Of a DNA stretch of 22,002 nucleotides, positions 5,816-12,086 are shown one piece after another. Made by a program: the position numbers and the translations under genes. The notes under the pieces were generated by a model. The model did not search any database. It saw only the letters and a program-made list of their open reading frames with translations, and was not told the origin of the DNA. Positions within the stretch are counted from its first letter, which is position 1, and every line of letters starts with the position of its first letter. Source of the DNA: a virus; the IMG/VR virus record IMGVR_UViG_3300047489_000321, positions 1-22,002 of that record. One strand, given 5' to 3'.

Positions 5816-5855
5816 GCAAGGCGGCCATGCGGGCCTCAAACTCGTCGGCAGTCAC
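5688..5855 (-). CDS. Small protein with strong RBS, antisense to the repressor end
   Basis: A 55-residue frame starts with GTG at 5853-5855 and has AGGAGG a few bases upstream, one of the better ribosome-binding sites here. The peptide begins MTADEFEARMAALLTSIDVK and is helical and charged; its C-terminal part is Pro-rich. It overlaps the last 128 bases of the plus-strand repressor candidate, so one of the two C-termini may be fortuitous. It lies downstream of int on the same strand and could be expressed with it. No family is recognised. Confidence 0.4.
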   Translation of the reverse strand: MTADEFEARMAALLTSIDVKLSQAEWRERLRSHPSAGLIVGQPVQPTPLPNREVG

Positions 5856-6020
5856 TGTTCCCTCCTGGCGGCTACGGCACCAGTGACCATAACTGGAGGG
5901 TGCGCGAAGGTTGCCCCCCCCCCGGAGATGTGCTGCGGGCACGTCATGGGCGGCGACTATGACAGACCAACACCGATTTCGTCCACAGTTCCGGTTGTAT
6001 ACTTTTGGTTTCTTCCGCAA

Positions 6021-7139
6021 CTATCCCCGGCGGGCGTTGCGAAGGATGCCACCGATCGTGTCTGCTGCCGCCTTGTCCGCAGCCGGCACCCAATGCCCGT
6101 ACCGGTCGGAGGTCGTCGACAACTGTCGATGCCCCAACCGTTCCGACACGGTCTTCAACGGGACACCGGCGGCAAGCAGCTGCGTGGCAACGAAGTGGCG
6201 GAGGTCGTGCAACCGGAACGACTGGTCGAGGCCGGCACGTTTGCGATGCCGCCGGAACTCGCGGCTGATGTAATCCGGTCGCCACGGTGTGACGCCGGCG
6301 TCGTGGGAGAACACCCAGACCGGTGCCGGCAGGCCGGCAGCGAGCGCCATTTCGACCTGGCTGACACGGTGCGCTCGCAATGCCTCGACGAGGTCGTTGG
6401 TGATGGCGACGACACGGTGTCCTTTGGCGCCGGTTTTGCCGGCGGTGACGACGAGCCCGCTGGTGGGGCTGTAGCCGATGGAGCGGCGGACTGCGATGGA
6501 GTCGCCGGTGATGTCGTGCCATTGGAGGCCGACGACTTCGCCTCGGCGTGCACCGAGGACGGCCGACAGTTCGAGGTAGAGGGCGAGGCGTTCGGGTGCC
6601 GAGTCCAACAGTTCCAACACTTGTGCCGGTGTTGGTGGTGCGATCGCACGTTTCGGTGGTGCCGGTGCTTTGGCTGCGCTGAACGGGTTGGTGACCGCCC
6701 ATTCGTAGCGGCGGGCCATTGTCCAGGCGGATGACATGACGGCGTGGACGCGTCGGACACGGTGTGATGACCAGCCGGCTCGAGCGAGCTGGCGGTACAG
6801 GCCTTCGATGACGGATGGTGTGACTTCGACGATCGGTCGGTTGGTGAACTCGTCGGGGAGTCGTTCGATGACTCGTCGGGCGTCGGTTTCGTAGGTGACG
6901 GACAGGTCGGCCTGGAGGAACCATTGGGCCATGAGTTCGGTGACGTTCATGGCAGAAGTTTTTGTTGAGCCACCCAGTTCGAGGAGCAGTTCGGCGCCGA
7001 CTTGTTGGGCCTCGATGCGTGTCGCTCCGCTGCCGGTGCGTTTGCGGCCGGCGTGTTGGACGATGACACGCCACCGTCCCGAAGGGAGTTGTTGCAGGTA
7101 CACAAAGGCGAGTTTGCATCGCTGCCGGAGGGCCGTCAA
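6021..7139 (-). CDS. int: Tyrosine site-specific integrase
   Basis: The product is up to 372 residues. The N-terminal ~55 residues look like an AP2-like arm-binding domain (LPSGRWRVIVQHAGRKRTG). A SAM-like core-binding domain follows (about 60-160), then the catalytic domain. Catalytic residues are visible: R198 in GARRGEV, H311 and R314 in HDLRH, H337 in LGHRQ, and the nucleophile Y347 in SDRYGHW. It recombines attP at 7149-7374, directly upstream, with a host tRNA-Glu gene. The start is uncertain: TTG at 7139 keeps the most sequence, and GTG at 7103 is the alternative. Arm-type repeats lie 10 bases before the TTG, so integrase may repress its own promoter. Confidence 0.95.
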   Translation of the reverse strand: MTALRQRCKLAFVYLQQLPSGRWRVIVQHAGRKRTGSGATRIEAQQVGAELLLELGGSTKTSAMNVTELMAQWFLQADLSVTYETDARRVIERLPDEFTNRPIVEVTPSVIEGLYRQLARAGWSSHRVRRVHAVMSSAWTMARRYEWAVTNPFSAAKAPAPPKRAIAPPTPAQVLELLDSAPERLALYLELSAVLGARRGEVVGLQWHDITGDSIAVRRSIGYSPTSGLVVTAGKTGAKGHRVVAITNDLVEALRAHRVSQVEMALAAGLPAPVWVFSHDAGVTPWRPDYISREFRRHRKRAGLDQSFRLHDLRHFVATQLLAAGVPLKTVSERLGHRQLSTTSDRYGHWVPAADKAAADTIGGILRNARRG

Positions 7140-7148
7140 CCGTGCTGC

Positions 7149-7166
7149 CGTTACACGCGTTACACG
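7149..7166. repeat. attP arm-type sites, integrase-proximal side
   Basis: Two exact, directly abutting copies of CGTTACACG, followed by AAAC. The same nonamer occurs twice on the far side of the core (7356-7374), also followed by GAAAC. Paired direct repeats on both sides of a tRNA-derived core are the arrangement expected for arm-type binding sites of the integrase N-terminal domain. Confidence 0.75.
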
Positions 7167-7185
7167 AAACAGGTTCCAGAAAAGT

Positions 7186-7224
7186 GAAACACCTGCTCAG
7201 TTATATGCTCTGAGCAGGTGTTTC
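7186..7224. terminator. Perfect 15-bp hairpin between attP core and int
   Basis: Arms 7186-7200 (gaaacacctgctcag) and 7210-7224 pair perfectly around a 9-base loop. On the minus strand the stem is followed by CACTTTTC, a weak U-tract, so it may end leftward transcription before int. The loop carries TATAAC on the minus strand, a good -10 sequence, so it could instead be part of the int promoter. Confidence 0.55.
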
Positions 7225-7230
7225 GTGTTG

Positions 7231-7275
7231 CAGCCCGTACGGGATTCGAACCCGTGCCGCCACCTTGAGAGGGCG
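7231..7275 (-). other. attP core: 3' half of tRNA-Glu(CUC)
   Basis: On the minus strand this reads as the 3' part of a tRNA: anticodon loop CTCTCAA (anticodon CUC, Glu), 3' anticodon stem GGTGG, a 4-base variable loop, T-arm ACGGG-TTCGAAT-CCCGT, and the 3' acceptor strand ACGGGCT. The 5' half is missing: the sequence beyond 7276 (gcgtattcagg on the plus strand) does not form D-arm or acceptor pairs. This is how phages that integrate into a tRNA gene carry the crossover region so that the host tRNA stays intact. Confidence 0.85.
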
Positions 7276-7355
7276 CGTATTCAGGGGTTTTTCTTTTCGG
7301 TAGATCGCGAAACCGCAGGTCAGCGTTGTGGTGGTTCACCACATTTCGTATCTGC

Positions 7356-7374
7356 CGTTACACGCCGTTACACG
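7356..7374. repeat. attP arm-type sites, distal side
   Basis: Two copies of CGTTACACG (7356-7364, 7366-7374) separated by one base, followed by AAAC. They match the pair at 7149-7166 in sequence and orientation. Together the two pairs define an attP of about 225 bp. Confidence 0.75.
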
Positions 7375-7385
7375 AAACCGGTCGG

Positions 7386-7430
7386 AAAAAGCAGCAACAC
7401 CCCTGGCCGTTGGGGCCCGGCGAGGGGTGT
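7386..7430 (-). terminator. Rho-independent terminator, leftward (third in series)
   Basis: A 13-bp stem (arms 7397-7409 and 7418-7430, one G-G mismatch) is followed on the minus strand by GCTGC and five Ts (7386-7390). It is a near copy of the terminator at 7682-7728. Confidence 0.75.
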
Positions 7431-7485
7431 GCGCTCTTACAACCGCTCGTGCGGACTGATGTCAATACTTTCCGTGGTTGACCGG

Positions 7486-7528
7486 AAAAACGCATCAGCG
7501 CCACCCGTTTGCACGGGTGGCGCTGATG
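7486..7528 (-). terminator. Rho-independent terminator, leftward (second in series)
   Basis: A perfect 16-bp stem (7493-7508 and 7513-7528) with a 4-base loop is followed on the minus strand by CG and five Ts (7486-7490). The bases after it, CCGGTCAA, are also found after the terminator at 7682-7728. Confidence 0.85.
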
Positions 7529-7680
7529 GACAGGTAGCCACTTCTGTGATTCCAGGCACTCCCCTGCGGCTTTGGGTGCCAAGCCATGGTTCTGGCGCTG
7601 AGCGCCACGGCGTGTGTCACGGTCTTGCGAACCGACGATTAGCGTATATCAACAACAATCAACGAAGTCAGACATTGACC
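7529..7680. other. Gene-free stretch between terminators
   Basis: No convincing gene lies between the attP region and 7757. This part is AT-richer near 7640-7665. On the minus strand it offers a weak promoter-like pair, TGACTT and TATACG with about 16 bases between them, and a short hairpin at 7593-7607. A small terminated transcript is possible but unproven. Confidence 0.35.
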
Positions 7681-7682
7681 GG

Positions 7683-7728
7683 AAAAAGCGTCAACACCCC
7701 TCGCCGTTGGGGGCCCGGCGAGGGGTGT
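7683..7728 (-). terminator. Rho-independent terminator of the late operon
   Basis: A perfect 13-bp GC-rich stem (7694-7706 and 7716-7728) with a 9-base loop is followed on the minus strand by TGACGC and five Ts (7683-7687). It lies just after the stop of the last late gene at 7757 and should be the main end of the leftward virion operon. Confidence 0.88.
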
Positions 7729-7756
7729 GCGCTCTGCGGCAGGCGGATGTCGCGAT

Positions 7757-7990
7757 CTAGTCGGACAGTTCGCCCCAGCCCTCAACGGCGGTGCGAGGAA
7801 TGCTGAACACGCCGGTGCAGTTGCCGGACGAATCGACCGAGTGTGCGACGACGAGATGTCGCTTCGTCTTGCGGACGAGAATCCCAACGGTGTGGACAGT
7901 CACGCCGGTGTCGGCCAGCTCGGTGAGCCACTCCCCTGGCGCCACATGCGCTGCATCGTGCCAGCGGATCCACACCGGCCTCCGTTTCAC
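7757..7990 (-). CDS. Small phage protein, unknown function (77 aa)
   Basis: The sequence begins MKRRPVWIRWHDAAHVAP and contains VHTVGILVRKTKRHLVVAHS and GVFSIPRTAVEGW. This is a small beta-rich fold seen in many phages and prophages as a late-operon accessory protein; I know of no established function. The GTG at 7988-7990 overlaps the previous stop as GTGA. It is the last gene before the three terminators. Confidence 0.78.
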   Translation of the reverse strand: MKRRPVWIRWHDAAHVAPGEWLTELADTGVTVHTVGILVRKTKRHLVVAHSVDSSGNCTGVFSIPRTAVEGWGELSD

Positions 7991-8133
7991 TCTCGGCTGG
8001 CCTTCAACAGCCGACCCAGCCAGCGCTCAACGGCGGCCACCTCGTCAGCCGATCGAGGGCGGGCGACAGCTGCGATCAGCGACGCCAGCTGGTTGGCCTC
8101 GTTGCTCGTCAATTTCAACGGGTGCTTGCTCAT
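7987..8133 (-). CDS. Small helical hypothetical protein (48 aa)
   Basis: The frame encodes MSKHPLKLTSNEANQLASLI followed by a second helix around ADEVAAVERWLGRLLKASRE. It is charged and helical, without a recognised family. The ATG at 8131-8133 overlaps the metallophosphoesterase stop as ATGA, and its stop overlaps the next GTG. Both overlaps support it. Confidence 0.6.
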   Translation of the reverse strand: MSKHPLKLTSNEANQLASLIAAVARPRSADEVAAVERWLGRLLKASRE

Positions 8134-9278
8134 GCCCTGAATTCCTTGCCGGCGTGCATCGCCCAGCCGTCGTGGATTGCGATGTTGTGGTAGGCGAACA
8201 TGCCGTCGCCTTCTTGGTAGGTGACGACGCCGATGCCTTGCTGCCAGTCCTCGACGCGTGTCATCGGCCTGCCGTCGAGGTCGAGGCCGCCCTTCGTGGA
8301 GGGCACGGCACCGTTGATTGTGGCGAGGCAGCCAGGTGACGCAGCCATGATCTCTTTCGGGCCATCCCGATCCTCGCGTGTCCGGGCTGCGTACTCACGG
8401 CGGTGGATGTGGCCGTAGATGACCGACACCTTCTCGTTGCCGAGGTACTTGTGGGCGGTGCTGCCACCGCTAGCGACCTTGTCGCCGTGAATCACTCGCA
8501 GCCGGTCGTTGATCCAGAACGCCGACGCCGGGTAGCCGGGCACGAACTCAATGTCGTGTTCGTCCATGCGTGCCAGGTACGGCAGCGACAGCACCGGCCA
8601 TGATTCTGGTGCGTTGCCTTTGCGAAGCCCGAACGCTGCGACGGCGTTGTCGAGCAGGTAACGAGGTAGGCGTTCCTCGTGGTTGCCTGCAAGCCAGACG
8701 ATGCGTGCGTTCGGTGCGGCGTGACGCAGCTCGGCGCACAACGTGGCGAGTCGGTCGATTGCTGCCTGCGTCGTCTGCTGGTAGGCCGGGCTGGTCCGGT
8801 ACTTGCCGAGTTCGGCGCCGTCCAGGTTGTCGCCGACAAGGATGACCAGCGCCGGGTTGATGTCGGCCGTGATCGCCAGCGCCACGGCAATGGCGTCTTC
8901 GTCGTGGATTGGCTCGAGGTCGCCGGCGCGTGACCGGTAGAAACCGACTTGCATGTCCGGCAGGATGACGGCGTCGTGCCAGCCATCGGCTCGGGCCGGC
9001 TTGATCTTGCGGGGCTGCAGTCGAACCTGTGGGCCCGGTTGCACGACCGGCCACTGTGGGCCCTCTGCCCAATGCGGCGACAAAGTGATGCCGGCCATGT
9101 CGACCGTGTGCGCCTCACCGTCGGCGTCTTTGTAGAACCCTTGCCACAGGTTGATCTTGTTGACCCGGCCCACGTCGTCGACGTCGATGCCGTTCCGTTC
9201 GAGGAGGTCGGCGATCTTGCCGAGGGTTGCTACCCGGTTCGGTGTTTGCTCGTTGGCAAGTGCGTCACCGAGCGCCAC
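8130..9278 (-). CDS. Calcineurin-like metallophosphoesterase
   Basis: The product is 382 residues. After an N-terminal region with helix ATLGKIADLLERNGIDVDDV (possibly HTH-like), the phosphoesterase motifs appear in order: LPDMQVG (106-112), VGDNLDG (138-144), GNHEER (188-193), IHGDK (253-257) and GHIHRRE (279-285). They supply the two-metal centre. The usual D-x-H of motif one is D-M-Q here. The substrate is unknown; DNA ends, cyclic nucleotides or other phosphoesters are all possible. The GTG at 9276-9278 is preferred because its first ten residues match those of the adjacent 81-residue protein, and it gives only a 14-base overlap. It is in the late operon with small genes, away from the replication cluster. 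Confidence 0.88.
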   Translation of the reverse strand: MALGDALANEQTPNRVATLGKIADLLERNGIDVDDVGRVNKINLWQGFYKDADGEAHTVDMAGITLSPHWAEGPQWPVVQPGPQVRLQPRKIKPARADGWHDAVILPDMQVGFYRSRAGDLEPIHDEDAIAVALAITADINPALVILVGDNLDGAELGKYRTSPAYQQTTQAAIDRLATLCAELRHAAPNARIVWLAGNHEERLPRYLLDNAVAAFGLRKGNAPESWPVLSLPYLARMDEHDIEFVPGYPASAFWINDRLRVIHGDKVASGGSTAHKYLGNEKVSVIYGHIHRREYAARTREDRDGPKEIMAASPGCLATINGAVPSTKGGLDLDGRPMTRVEDWQQGIGVVTYQEGDGMFAYHNIAIHDGWAMHAGKEFRA

Positions 9279-9510
9279 AACTGCAACTGCCGTTCCGGTG
9301 TCGCATGATCGTGTACGACTTGATGTGGCCGTGTCCTTCGGTGGCAAGGGCGCGTTCGATTTCGCCGTTGGTGTAGGCGTCTCGGGCGGCGAGTGCGTCG
9401 GTCAGCGCAGCGGCGTCGGCGTCGTCCAATCGTTCGATGAGGACGGCGATAGCGCAACGCATCCGATAGTTGCGTGCCGCCTCGTTGGCGAGTGCGTCCC
9501 CAAGCGCCAT
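9265..9510 (-). CDS. Small HTH-like protein with CxCG tail (81 aa)
   Basis: The sequence starts MALGDALANEAARNYRMRC, has a central acidic helix, then TNGEIERALATEGHGHIKSY and HRNGSCSCGAR. The 'A.AL..EGH.....T..RHR.G.C.CG' pattern resembles small actinophage DNA-binding proteins, where it forms a helix-turn-helix with a short Cys tail. The start codon is ATG 9508-9510. The stretch coding MALGDALANE is nearly repeated at the start of the following phosphoesterase gene. The DNA target is unknown. Confidence 0.7.
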   Translation of the reverse strand: MALGDALANEAARNYRMRCAIAVLIERLDDADAAALTDALAARDAYTNGEIERALATEGHGHIKSYTIMRHRNGSCSCGAR

Positions 9511-9512
9511 CG

Positions 9513-9692
9513 TCAGACCGTCTTCGTGTACCAGGAGCGGCCGAACTGGAGGATGGCTTCGATGCCGAGCTGGATGGCGGCGACCTGTTGCGGGTCGAGG
9601 TCGAGGCCGAATGCGGTGGCGATGACGACGGCGGCGCGCAGCAGGGTGCGGAACGCCGAGGCGCGGGTGTCGGAGCCGAACAGGTGATGCAT
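9513..9692 (-). CDS. Small late protein, weakly hydrophobic (59 aa)
   Basis: The peptide begins MHHLFGSDTRASAFRTLLRA and continues with one moderately hydrophobic helix (AVVIATAFGLDL) and an amphipathic end, AIQLGIEAILQFGRSW. It could be membrane-associated and is a secondary holin candidate, but the hydrophobic segment is short. ATG 9690-9692 has AAGGAG 7 bases upstream, which makes the gene convincing even though its function is not. Confidence 0.68.
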   Translation of the reverse strand: MHHLFGSDTRASAFRTLLRAAVVIATAFGLDLDPQQVAAIQLGIEAILQFGRSWYTKTV

Positions 9693-9701
9693 GGTGTCTC
9701 C

Positions 9702-11108
9702 TTACGTGTAGCGGTTGACGATGGTGGCGATCTCGTTGGCGTTCAGCGCACGCCGCCACACGGCAGCAGCGACCAGTTCCATGTCGACGTACTGGGTTGA
9801 CGCCCCGGACAGCCGACCGATCCGCATGACTTCACTGTTGGCGTACGATCCGGCTTGGCGTGTCGTGGCGGCACTGGCCGTGCCGTTGTAGTACGCCGTG
9901 AGTTGGCTGGCTGATGCAACTCCAGTGAGGATGGCGAGCGTTCCTGATGTTTTGCTGGTGGGCATTGTGCGGTTGGTTGCTGTGGTGCCGTCGTAAGTGT
10001 CAAACACAGTGTCGGCTGGAGTACCAACGCCGTTGCGGATCAGCCAGCCCGTACCAGTCGATCCGTTGCCGGTTTTCTTGGCAATCGGCACGCCTTGCGA
10101 CGTGATCGTTGCCCATTGGCGGGTTGCCACCATGGCGGTGAACGGTTCGCTGGCGCCGAAGTCGAGCAGGTTGTTGTCGGCCACCTCGAGGTAGTCGTCC
10201 GTACCGAACAGCAGGATCGGCCGAACCACCGCAACGCTCTTGCGGCCCGATGTGGCTCGGTTGATCGTGACCGTGGCAGCGTTGGCTGACGACTCCGTGA
10301 ACGTGGTCTGTGCGCCGCTGGTGATGCCGGTCGTGAAGTCGGCATCGAACACGGTGGTGCCGTCAATGCCGTTGCGGACGATGCAGCGGTACACCTTCCC
10401 AGCAAGCGAGTTGGCGCCAGAAACGATAGAGCCAACCTCAAGTGCAGCCGAACCAGAATAGATTGAGGTTGTCGTCGTGGCGGGAACGGTCGTGGTGGTA
10501 CTGGAAAGTGTCGTCCACGAACTGGGTTCGGTCGTTTGATCGGCGGCGTAAGAGAATGTGGCGAGATTGGTGTTGGACCCAGTATCAACGTCCAATGTGA
10601 CTTTGATCCAGTAAGCGATTCCTGCCGACAAGCCGCTGACGGCGCTTTCTCGGTAGATGCCATTGATGCCGTCAACCGAGTTTCTTAGCGCCAGTCTGCC
10701 GGTCGTGGTCATAGACAAAGCAAAAGATCGCTGCGAAGTAGTCGTGAAATACTTACCGACCAAATACTGCTCGGCTGTCGGAGTCCACGAATCCGGCGCA
10801 ACACGCATCACGATCTCAATGTCGCCGGTAACGTCAAGCGCCGCAGCATCGGGCGTCGACGAATAGTTGGTCGTAACTCCGGGCAGGTACAGGTAGTTGG
10901 TGCCCGTATGGGTCAGCAGCGCCGGGTCGAACGAGTCGGTGCCCGTCGTGTTACCGAACACAGCGTTCAGCGCCGAGCCGCCCGTACCCAAGTTGGTGAG
11001 CGCACCCGACGACACCGACGACCGGCCCGCATCCACCCAGAACACGGCATCGTTCAGCACGTCCTCGCCAGAGGCCACGATCCCGACGGTGCTAGGCACT
11101 GAGGTCAC
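9702..11108 (-). CDS. Fibre/minor tail protein with two LamG-like domains
   Basis: The product is 468 residues and Ser/Thr-rich. Two concanavalin A/LamG-like jelly-roll regions can be seen. The first, about 70-260, holds LYLPGVTTNYSSTPDAAALD and GDIEIVMRVA. The second, about 300-468, holds YLEVADNNLLDFGASEPFTA and ends ALNANEIATIVNRYT, the typical closing helix of this module. Such domains bind sugars and are common in tail proteins that contact the host surface. A Thr-rich stretch (about 200-215) may act as a hinge. The GTG at 11106-11108 overlaps the preceding gene by 17 bases; a second GTG three codons on is possible. Confidence 0.82.
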   Translation of the reverse strand: MTSVPSTVGIVASGEDVLNDAVFWVDAGRSSVSSGALTNLGTGGSALNAVFGNTTGTDSFDPALLTHTGTNYLYLPGVTTNYSSTPDAAALDVTGDIEIVMRVAPDSWTPTAEQYLVGKYFTTTSQRSFALSMTTTGRLALRNSVDGINGIYRESAVSGLSAGIAYWIKVTLDVDTGSNTNLATFSYAADQTTEPSSWTTLSSTTTTVPATTTTSIYSGSAALEVGSIVSGANSLAGKVYRCIVRNGIDGTTVFDADFTTGITSGAQTTFTESSANAATVTINRATSGRKSVAVVRPILLFGTDDYLEVADNNLLDFGASEPFTAMVATRQWATITSQGVPIAKKTGNGSTGTGWLIRNGVGTPADTVFDTYDGTTATNRTMPTSKTSGTLAILTGVASASQLTAYYNGTASAATTRQAGSYANSEVMRIGRLSGASTQYVDMELVAAAVWRRALNANEIATIVNRYT

Positions 11109-11817
11109 CCACCAGCAGGAACGTGTTGGTGCCGGTCACGATCAGCGACGCCGCCGAATACTGTGCCCGCAGCTTGAGTCCGGGCGTGGCGTTCACGGTG
11201 GTGCCCGACGCGTCGATTGTCACCTGGCCTGCACCCAACTGGGCGAGGTCGATCCGCTGGCCGGTGGCGAGACCGAGGCCCGATGGCACCGTGAGCGTGA
11301 TCGCTGAAGCGTTCGTGAGCGTGACCAACTTGCCGACATCCCCGGCCACAAGGCTGTAGGTGGTGCCGGTCTGCGCGTTGAATGTCTGCGCCGTGTCCCA
11401 CTGGCCCTGTGCGCCGCCAGTCAACGACAACGACAACGAGGCAGCCGTGATTGACAACGATGCCGACGATGACGACGTGCCGCCCCAGCCGGCCGCCATG
11501 ATCGACAAAGCACCGGCCAGCCAGGTGCGGGTCGCCGATGCCTTCGTGACGTTCACCTGCCAGCGGTAAGTGCCGGGGCCGAGGGTCGTTGTGTTCGTGT
11601 CGGTCAGCGACAAGGTGAGGATGCCGCCGGCCGAAGTGGCGGTCGTGAAGTTAGTAACGACAGCCGCACCCGACTGGTCGGTGATCGAGGTCGACACCGT
11701 GGCACCCGTCCAGTCGTACGCAACCGAGTTTTCGGTCACCGTGACCGTCACCGAGAAGTCGTCGCCCTTGACGCCGACGAGATCAAGCACTGCGGGTGCC
11801 TGCGAGATGGTCGCCAT
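11092..11817 (-). CDS. Baseplate/fibre-like protein with BppU-type N-domain
   Basis: The product is 241 residues. The N-terminal ~105 residues (GDDFSVTVTV, YDWTGATVSTSI, GTYRWQVNVT) look like the BppU/DUF2479 beta-sandwich used by upper baseplate proteins to anchor receptor-binding parts. A Ser-rich linker (about 108-130) leads to a C-terminal beta domain (VGKLVTLTNASAITLTVPSG, AGQVTIDASG, NTFLLVGDLSA) of a type that recurs at the ends of phage fibres. It probably joins the following LamG protein in a host-binding assembly. The ATG overlaps the holin candidate stop as TGATG. Confidence 0.78.
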   Translation of the reverse strand: MATISQAPAVLDLVGVKGDDFSVTVTVTENSVAYDWTGATVSTSITDQSGAAVVTNFTTATSAGGILTLSLTDTNTTTLGPGTYRWQVNVTKASATRTWLAGALSIMAAGWGGTSSSSASLSITAASLSLSLTGGAQGQWDTAQTFNAQTGTTYSLVAGDVGKLVTLTNASAITLTVPSGLGLATGQRIDLAQLGAGQVTIDASGTTVNATPGLKLRAQYSAASLIVTGTNTFLLVGDLSA

Positions 11818-12086
11818 CAGATGCTCCTCGGTTTGGTCACATGGTCTTCGATCAGCAGAATGCGGTCGGCGAGATGGTCGTGACGGTCGTGCAGCTTGTC
11901 CACCTTGTACTCGAGGCGGTCAACGGCGTCACGCAACGACGAACCGCCGTTCGGCTTGAACTGCTCCGCAGCCGCCTTGCCCTGCTGGCGTGCTTGATGG
12001 CCCTGCCACACCTGCACCGCCTGCACCACCAGCACCGGCACCACAGCGGCAAGCACGGTGGCCTCAGCGGCGCCGAGGGCGATCAC
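11817..12086 (-). CDS. Holin candidate, single TM plus coiled coil (89 aa)
   Basis: An N-terminal hydrophobic helix (ATVLAAVVPVLVVQAVQVW, about residues 9-27) is followed by a charged coiled coil, SLRDAVDRLEYKVDKLHDRH onward. One membrane span plus a coiled coil beside the endolysin matches a holin type found in mycobacteriophage lysis cassettes (DUF2746-like); I assign it by architecture and position. The GTG at 12084-12086 overlaps the endolysin stop as GTGA. It would set the timing of membrane permeabilisation for endolysin access. Confidence 0.72.
   Translation of the reverse strand: MIALGAAEATVLAAVVPVLVVQAVQVWQGHQARQQGKAAAEQFKPNGGSSLRDAVDRLEYKVDKLHDRHDHLADRILLIEDHVTKPRSI

Noticed and set aside
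5944-7119. Long Arg/Pro/His-rich minus-strand frame overlapping int
   Set aside because: It is a frame shadow of the integrase; the composition is typical of out-of-frame GC-rich DNA, while the integrase frame has all catalytic motifs.
7225-7300. Complete tRNA-Glu gene
   Set aside because: Only the 3' half is present. The adjoining sequence beyond 7276 cannot form the D-arm or the 5' acceptor strand, so it is an attachment core.
7160-7582. Minus-strand frames across the attP and terminator region
   Set aside because: They run through the tRNA half, arm sites and terminator stems and have no coding character or ribosome-binding site.
6021-7756. Prophage end (attL or attR)
   Set aside because: Phage genes continue on both sides of the core and arm sites flank both sides, which fits attP and not a host-phage junction.
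9513-9692. Primary holin assignment for the 59-residue protein
   Set aside because: Its hydrophobic stretch is short, and the protein coupled to the endolysin (11817-12086) has the better holin architecture.
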